Source: an uncultured Collinsella sp. (lineage in GTDB: Bacteria; Actinomycetota; Coriobacteriia; Coriobacteriales; Coriobacteriaceae). From it: DNA of 11,662 nt. Below the pieces are notes generated by a model. The model ran no database searches. It saw nothing but the letters and a program-made list of their open reading frames with translations, and was not told the DNA's origin. Of the stretch, positions 8,081 through 11,662 are shown one piece after another. A program made the translations under genes and the position numbers. The DNA is taken from positions 1 through 11,662 of the forward strand of contig CABUCQ010000057.1 of NCBI GenBank assembly GCA_902490095.1, read 5' to 3'. Position 1 is the first letter of the stretch, and every line of letters starts with the position of its first letter.

Positions 8081-8314
8081 ATGAACACGATGACTGACGT
8101 TGCTGGCAAGGTCTGGAGCTGGGCTGTTTGCCAGTCAATTCGCGCTCGCCAGCATGCCGGGGAGCTACTGCAGGAGGAGAGTGCGCAGGGCACCACCGAA
8201 TACGCCATCTTGGTCGGCGTGCTCGTGGTGATCGCCATCATTGCCATTGTCGCATTTAAGGGCAAGGTCCAAGATCTATGGAACGCTATCAGCGAGGGCA
8301 TCAACAGCCTGTAG
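8081..8314 (+). CDS. flp: Flp-family pilin (probable major pilin)
   Basis: This is a 77-residue prepilin. A long leader (1-35) precedes AQGTTEYA, then a hydrophobic helix (about 41-59, AILVGVLVVIAIIAIVAF) and a short amphipathic tail ending GINSL. The TEY motif followed directly by a hydrophobic helix and a very small mature size are hallmarks of Flp pilins. Setting the conserved Glu40 at +5 puts cleavage between A35 and Q36 and leaves a 42-residue mature subunit. Many Flp prepilins have Gly at -1; here it is Ala, and the nearest Gly (37) would put Glu at +3. The leader is long for a Flp protein; an in-frame ATG at 8090 is possible, but GGAGG fits 8081. It follows tadC by 10 bases and would be the most abundant product of the operon. 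Confidence 0.9.
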   Translation: MNTMTDVAGKVWSWAVCQSIRARQHAGELLQEESAQGTTEYAILVGVLVVIAIIAIVAFKGKVQDLWNAISEGINSL

Positions 8315-8841
8315 AGGGCGAGCGCCCCATCGGGGTGCTGCTGGTGTTTGCTTGCCTGACCGTGGCGATAGCGGCGGTGCTTTGGGGGCTTAACGCCGCG
8401 CGGCAGCAGCGTCCTGGGGCCGCCTTCGATTCGGACTCAGATTCGGCGGTGGCGTCTCAAAAAGATGAGATGCGAGATGCGGACGATTCGGATGTCGCTG
8501 TCACGGCGCAAACCTTTCTGCGGACGCTCGACAAGCGGTCTGGCACTGCGACGGATTCACCTGAGGACAACGCGATTGCGGTCCGGCTTGCATGGTCCGA
8601 GGACCGACCGATGACCGAGGCAGCGGCGGATATGTTACGCGCCTACCGCGAGGTGCCAACGGCCCAGCTCGCCCTGAGCGGCTATCTCGATATTAAGGGC
8701 AACGTATGGGGCGCCATCGTGCGCGATGGGCGCGGCTGGGTCGATATGGTGACGGTTGCCGCGGATGCTGGCGATGCTTCGTGTCGTCTGCGCGCCGTGC
8801 GTCTGGTCCCGCAAACAATAAGCTCAAAGGAGGGATCGTGA
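8278..8841 (+). CDS. Unrecognised single-pass membrane protein between two pilin genes
   Basis: I do not recognise a family. From the ATG at 8278 it is 187 residues: a basic N-terminus, one membrane helix (about 18-38, IGVLLVFACLTVAIAAVLWGL), an acidic Ser/Asp-rich linker (about 48-72), then an outside domain (about 73-180) with a helix-rich first half and strand-like segments LALSGYLDI, VWGAIVRDG and WVDMVTVA. The layout recalls small NTF2-like outside domains such as those in VirB8/TcpC proteins, but that is only shape. The start overlaps flp by 37 bases and has only a weak ribosome site (AAGG); a GTG at 8335 inside the membrane helix is an alternative. Position inside the operon suggests an assembly accessory or a minor structural part. 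Coding status is well supported by the uninterrupted frame and by the following gene's ribosome site inside its end. Confidence 0.7.
   Translation: MERYQRGHQQPVEGERPIGVLLVFACLTVAIAAVLWGLNAARQQRPGAAFDSDSDSAVASQKDEMRDADDSDVAVTAQTFLRTLDKRSGTATDSPEDNAIAVRLAWSEDRPMTEAAADMLRAYREVPTAQLALSGYLDIKGNVWGAIVRDGRGWVDMVTVAADAGDASCRLRAVRLVPQTISSKEGS
8322..8338 (+). other. GC-rich hairpin just after the flp stop
   Basis: GCGCCCC (8322-8328) pairs with GGGGTGC (8332-8338), seven pairs with one G-T, around an ATC loop. It begins 8 bases after the flp stop codon and has no T-run. Such a structure could stabilise an flp mRNA end after processing, but it also lies in coding sequence of the next gene, so it may be a by-product of composition. 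Confidence 0.35.
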
Positions 8842-8842
8842 A

Positions 8843-9061
8843 ATGCATGGCATTCTGCGTGAGGAATCTGCCCAGGCGACGGTCGAATACGCCATCGTCA
8901 CGGTGGCGCTGTTATCGATCGTGCTGGCGATTGTGGGACTTTGGCGTGCTGGCACCGATGGACGCTTGGCGGCGCTGGTTGAGCGGGCGGCATCCCATGG
9001 CGTTGCCTCGACGTCGGTTATCGACGCCGCTACGGGCGCTAAGGACATCGCGTTGTATTGA
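8843..9061 (+). CDS. Second Flp-like pilin with a longer C-terminal tail
   Basis: This is a 72-residue prepilin. A short leader (MHGILREESA) precedes QATVEYA, with predicted cleavage between A10 and Q11 and Glu15 at +5. A hydrophobic helix (about 16-33, YAIVTVALLSIVLAIVGL) and a polar tail of about 38 residues follow. The EESAQ-x-T-x-EYA stretch matches that of the upstream Flp almost residue for residue, so the two are paralogues, but the mature form (62 residues) is longer and the tail is unrelated. It is better seen as a minor pilin or pseudopilin. AAAGGAGGG (8826-8834) inside the end of the preceding gene is the ribosome site, about 9 bases before the ATG. It follows the previous stop by one base. 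Confidence 0.85.
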   Translation: MHGILREESAQATVEYAIVTVALLSIVLAIVGLWRAGTDGRLAALVERAASHGVASTSVIDAATGAKDIALY

Positions 9062-9533
9062 TATCGCGCGCGAGGACCGGGCGCAGTCTACGGTCGAGGC
9101 CGCTTTTTTGCTGCCGACGTTTCTGACGCTCATCCTTCTCGCACTGCAACCGGTGTGCCTGCTTTATACGCGCGCGGTCATGGAGTCTGCCGCCGCCGAG
9201 ACCGCGCGGCTCATGACCACGACGACGGCGGAGGACGACGATCTTAAGGAGTTCACCCTCCGCCGGCTTGCCGCAGTGCCCAACGTTTCGATCTTTCATG
9301 CCGGCGGGCCGTTGTCGTGGGATGTCGAGCTTAGCCGGGCCGATGCGGGCGGCGTCTCGTCCGTGTCCGTTTCCGGCGAGGTCAAGCCGTTGCCTGTGAT
9401 CGGTGCGTTTGCGCAGGTTATGGGTGGTACCGCCGAGGGCGGCTACGTTGAGCTCAAGGTCGATGTCTCGTATCAATCACGTCCCGAATGGCTGGAGGGA
9501 GATTATGATTCGTGGATTGCTGCATGGGATTAA
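8997..9533 (+). CDS. tadE: TadE-like pseudopilin
   Basis: This is a TadE-family minor pilin. From the ATG at 8997 it has 178 residues: a basic leader (MALPRRRL...), EDRAQSTVEAA (26-36), a hydrophobic helix (about 35-57), and an outside domain of about 120 residues with strand-like segments (SWDVELS, VSSVSVSGEVKPLP, YVELKVDVSYQ). TVEAAFLLP followed by a hydrophobic helix is the classic TadE N-terminus. Predicted cleavage is between A29 and Q30, with Glu34 at +5. The start is uncertain: no ATG, GTG or TTG lies in frame after 9003 and before the motif. ATG 8997 overlaps the previous gene by 65 bases and has only a weak ribosome site; ATT at 9057 after AAGGA is a rarer possibility. The last 29 bases overlap the next gene. 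Confidence 0.82.
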   Translation: MALPRRRLSTPLRALRTSRCIDIAREDRAQSTVEAAFLLPTFLTLILLALQPVCLLYTRAVMESAAAETARLMTTTTAEDDDLKEFTLRRLAAVPNVSIFHAGGPLSWDVELSRADAGGVSSVSVSGEVKPLPVIGAFAQVMGGTAEGGYVELKVDVSYQSRPEWLEGDYDSWIAAWD

Positions 9534-11658
9534 GCGTTTCTGGTCTAGACGCGTTTTGACGCGCCGTCCGAGCTGCCATCGCAAGCGAGGCGGCTTTATG
9601 GGCCGCGCCGGTATCGACCTGTTTATCGAAGACGGTGCCTACACCACGCTTTCTTCTGCCGTGGTCATCCTAGTGGTGCTCACGTTGTTGTTTTCGTCGA
9701 CCGCGGCGATATGGAGCATGTCGCGTGCCGGGGATACCCAGGTGGCGGCCGATAGCGGCGCGCTGGCGGGTGCCAACGTAGTGTCGTCCTATCACACGGC
9801 TGCCACGGTGGTTGATGCGAGCATCTTGAGTCTGGGGCTAGCGGGGTTTGCCACAATCGGGACGGGCCTGGTTGCCATTCTCATCCCAGGTGCCGAACCA
9901 GTTGCCGGCAATATGGTCGACACCGGGATTGAGATCATTAAAACGCGCAATAAGTTTGCCAAAAGCGCATCGGAAGGCTTACAGAAAATCGAGACGGCTC
10001 TGCCGTATCTGATCGCCGCACGTGCCACGCAGGCGGTGTCGGCGCAGGATACCGATAGTGTGACCTATACCGGCACGGCGCTTGCCGTGCCCAGGACATC
10101 CGAGTCGGACTTCGCTGCGCTCAAAGGGTCCGAGATCTCGACCGATACCATTAAAGACACATCAGATGATTTAGAGCGTGCGGCCGAGGAGCTGCGGAAG
10201 GCCTCGGAGGAGACGGCGAAGGCAAAGGAGCGCGCCTGGCTGGCGGATTGTGGTGGGTCTGACAAGGGCTCGGTTAGCAGCTGTTCTTGCATGTGGGAGC
10301 GTGCGAAAAGCCTGACGGATCTCTCTGGTGTTCAAAATCCGCATTACGCTTCGAGCGTTACGTGGGAACCGCAAGTGGCGCTCGATCGCGCGAAGGCCTA
10401 CTATCGCCAGCGCCTGGCAAATGAGAAACCGCTTGGCGAGGGTCCGGAAAAACAGGCAGATTCTGCTGCACGAAAGGTGTTCTTCGCTTATGCGAGCGAA
10501 GAAGTCGAGCGGGCATATATAACTGAAAAGGACGGCAAAGTTTCCGCTCACATCCCTTTCCTTCCGCGAAATCCAGATGAGGCGCGGGCGACTGAACTCT
10601 ATACCGATGCGTGTTGGCCCACGAGTGAAGTAGATAAAGTTGCCTATTTGCATTATGGGACTGACTGTCCAAATTACAAAAAAGGAAAGCCAGGTGGGCT
10701 GGCATCCGTCGAAGATTTTGACGGTCACGAAACGTGTAGCGAATGCCATTTCGGTGTGTCGTCTTTAGGGTACGTTGCGATTGCAACGACTTCTGTCGAA
10801 AGGGGCTTCGAGTACCACTTCGATAAGTTCAAAGAGGCCCTGGAAGACTACGTCGAATGCCGCAACAAAGAGTTCGAGCTCGAGCGTCAGACCGAAGACG
10901 AGGCCGACCGTGCGGGCAATGCGTTTGACCAGGCCATTAAAGCGCTTTCGGGCGAGCGCCCGCGTATCGCTCCGCCCGGTCGCAACGGCGTGGTCGCCTT
11001 TGCGGTTTCGGGTGCCATCTCGAGCCCCGATGAGCTCAACTCTTCGTTTAACACGGCAGTCAGGCTTGGCGATCGCGGTGCTATCTCTGCCGCGGTGCTG
11101 GCACCCGATGACGCGACGGCGCAAAACAACGTGCTTTCGCGATTTTTCTCGACATTGAAGGAACGCTCGGGCGGCGTTGCCGGCGTGCTCGACGGCGTCA
11201 TGGATGTTTGGGGACGGCTGCTCGTAGGATACGGTGATATTCAAGGTTCGGCCGACGAACTTATGGACGAGATGATTAAAGGCCTAGGAGGGGGCAGCGG
11301 CGCGTTGGGCTCCATCGCATCGTGGCTCGGCGATACCGTTTCGGCGTCCGTGGCGGCGCTGGGTTTGGAACCGTGCGACTTGCGCCTGCGAAAGCCGGTG
11401 CTGACCGATTCTGCCAACGTCATTAAGAGTCCGGGGTCTGACATTGCTGGTCTCTCTCAAGCGCAAGACAAACTGCGAAGTATTCCGTTGGGCGTGACCG
11501 ATCCCAAGGCGCTTTGCGAGGCGTTGGAATATCAAGTCGAACGCACCATTAGCGGTACGGTGTTCACACTTGCGGAGATTCCTCTGCCCGGCGGCGGCTC
11601 CATCCCGCTCACCGTCGATGTCGCCACGCTGGTTGGCGCTCTGGGCGGTGGGTCGTAA
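9505..11658 (+). CDS. Large TadG-like pilus-associated protein
   Basis: This is a 717-residue exported protein started by the ATG at 9505, with GGAGG (9494-9498) 6 bases ahead, inside the end of tadE. The basic N-terminus leads to FIEDGAYTTLSS, a membrane helix (about 50-70), then QVAADSGALAGANVV (79-93), the AADxxALAGA pattern common to TadG-like proteins. A second hydrophobic stretch is at 105-128. The rest is outside the membrane: a charged helical segment (about 215-245, coiled-coil-like), a Cys cluster (C249, C260, C262), a central region with H383, C388, C411, C414 and H415, another long helical charged stretch (about 440-480), and a Gly-rich C-terminal part. I see no von Willebrand A domain, which some TadG proteins carry. 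The length and variable middle suggest a tip or surface component; that is inference. Bases 10501-10800 are clearly lower in GC than the flanks. The stop TAA overlaps an ATG. Confidence 0.78.
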   Translation: MIRGLLHGIKRFWSRRVLTRRPSCHRKRGGFMGRAGIDLFIEDGAYTTLSSAVVILVVLTLLFSSTAAIWSMSRAGDTQVAADSGALAGANVVSSYHTAATVVDASILSLGLAGFATIGTGLVAILIPGAEPVAGNMVDTGIEIIKTRNKFAKSASEGLQKIETALPYLIAARATQAVSAQDTDSVTYTGTALAVPRTSESDFAALKGSEISTDTIKDTSDDLERAAEELRKASEETAKAKERAWLADCGGSDKGSVSSCSCMWERAKSLTDLSGVQNPHYASSVTWEPQVALDRAKAYYRQRLANEKPLGEGPEKQADSAARKVFFAYASEEVERAYITEKDGKVSAHIPFLPRNPDEARATELYTDACWPTSEVDKVAYLHYGTDCPNYKKGKPGGLASVEDFDGHETCSECHFGVSSLGYVAIATTSVERGFEYHFDKFKEALEDYVECRNKEFELERQTEDEADRAGNAFDQAIKALSGERPRIAPPGRNGVVAFAVSGAISSPDELNSSFNTAVRLGDRGAISAAVLAPDDATAQNNVLSRFFSTLKERSGGVAGVLDGVMDVWGRLLVGYGDIQGSADELMDEMIKGLGGGSGALGSIASWLGDTVSASVAALGLEPCDLRLRKPVLTDSANVIKSPGSDIAGLSQAQDKLRSIPLGVTDPKALCEALEYQVERTISGTVFTLAEIPLPGGGSIPLTVDVATLVGALGGGS
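10651..10749 (+). other. His/Cys cluster, possible metal-binding knuckle within the TadG-like protein
   Basis: Residues 383-415 contain HYGTDCPNYKK at the front and HETCSECHFG at the back, i.e. H383-x4-C388, 22 residues, C411-x2-C414-H415. The spacing recalls the small Ada-like/ComEC-tail zinc motif with YHxxxCxxxK followed by CxxC. Four good ligands are present. On an exported protein the cysteines could instead form disulfides. Confidence 0.4.
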
Positions 11659-11662
11659 TGAG
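11658..11662 (+). CDS. Probable start of the next operon gene (cut by window)
   Basis: The stop of the TadG-like gene reads TAATG, so an ATG begins at 11658 and continues as ATGAG to the window edge. The same one-base overlap (TGATG) couples cpaB to tadZ in this operon. No upstream G-rich site is strong (GGCGGTGGG at 11644-11652). Nothing can be said about the product. Confidence 0.4.

Noticed and set aside
8706..8996. Upstream extension of the TadE frame from 8706
   Set aside because: It would overlap two other genes by nearly 300 bases and encodes Arg/Trp-rich sequence typical of a wrong frame.

Overview
The window looks like part of the chromosome of a high-GC, Gram-positive bacterium. 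A gut Coriobacteriia member such as Collinsella is my best guess. This rests on overall style: GC-rich codon use, GTG starts, a Tad operon with no visible outer-membrane component, and the flavour of the proteins. It is an inference, not a measured placement. Everything real that I can support is on the plus strand.

Left part (1-2700): the C-terminal half of a SERCA-like calcium P-type ATPase, cut by the window edge. A 240-base gap follows, holding a ~90-base imperfect hairpin and a strong intrinsic terminator. Next comes rsgA, the circularly permuted GTPase that matures the small ribosomal subunit, with its own terminator. These are housekeeping genes and appear unrelated to what follows.

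Gap 2699-2899: a ~200-base leader/control region with a long stem-loop, three copies of the 7-mer CTGACCA (two direct, one inverted), a perfect TTGACA with no good -10 partner, and two small hairpins just before the ribosome binding site of the next gene.

Right part (2900 to the window end): a tightly packed Tad/Flp (type IVc) pilus operon in the order cpaB - cpaE/tadZ - cpaF/tadA - tadB - tadC - flp - unknown membrane protein - second Flp-like pilin - tadE-like pseudopilin - large TadG-like protein. Adjacent genes overlap or are separated by at most 10 bases. The last stop codon (TAA) overlaps an ATG, so the operon continues past the window. The expected division of labour is that CpaF powers assembly, TadB and TadC form the membrane platform, CpaE/TadZ localises the machine, Flp is the major pilin, and the second Flp, TadE and TadG-like proteins are minor or tip components. 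No prepilin peptidase and no secretin is seen here. A missing secretin fits a single-membrane cell; the peptidase must be encoded elsewhere.

The most interesting points are four. The two pilins and the TadE-like protein share an A|Q-x-T-x-E processing motif that resembles the archaeal QxSxE class of prepilin rather than the usual bacterial G|xxxxE. The fourth exported protein carries a decayed version of the same site. The TadG-like protein has a central domain of low GC with a His/Cys cluster suggestive of metal binding. A small unrecognised membrane protein is embedded between the two pilin genes.
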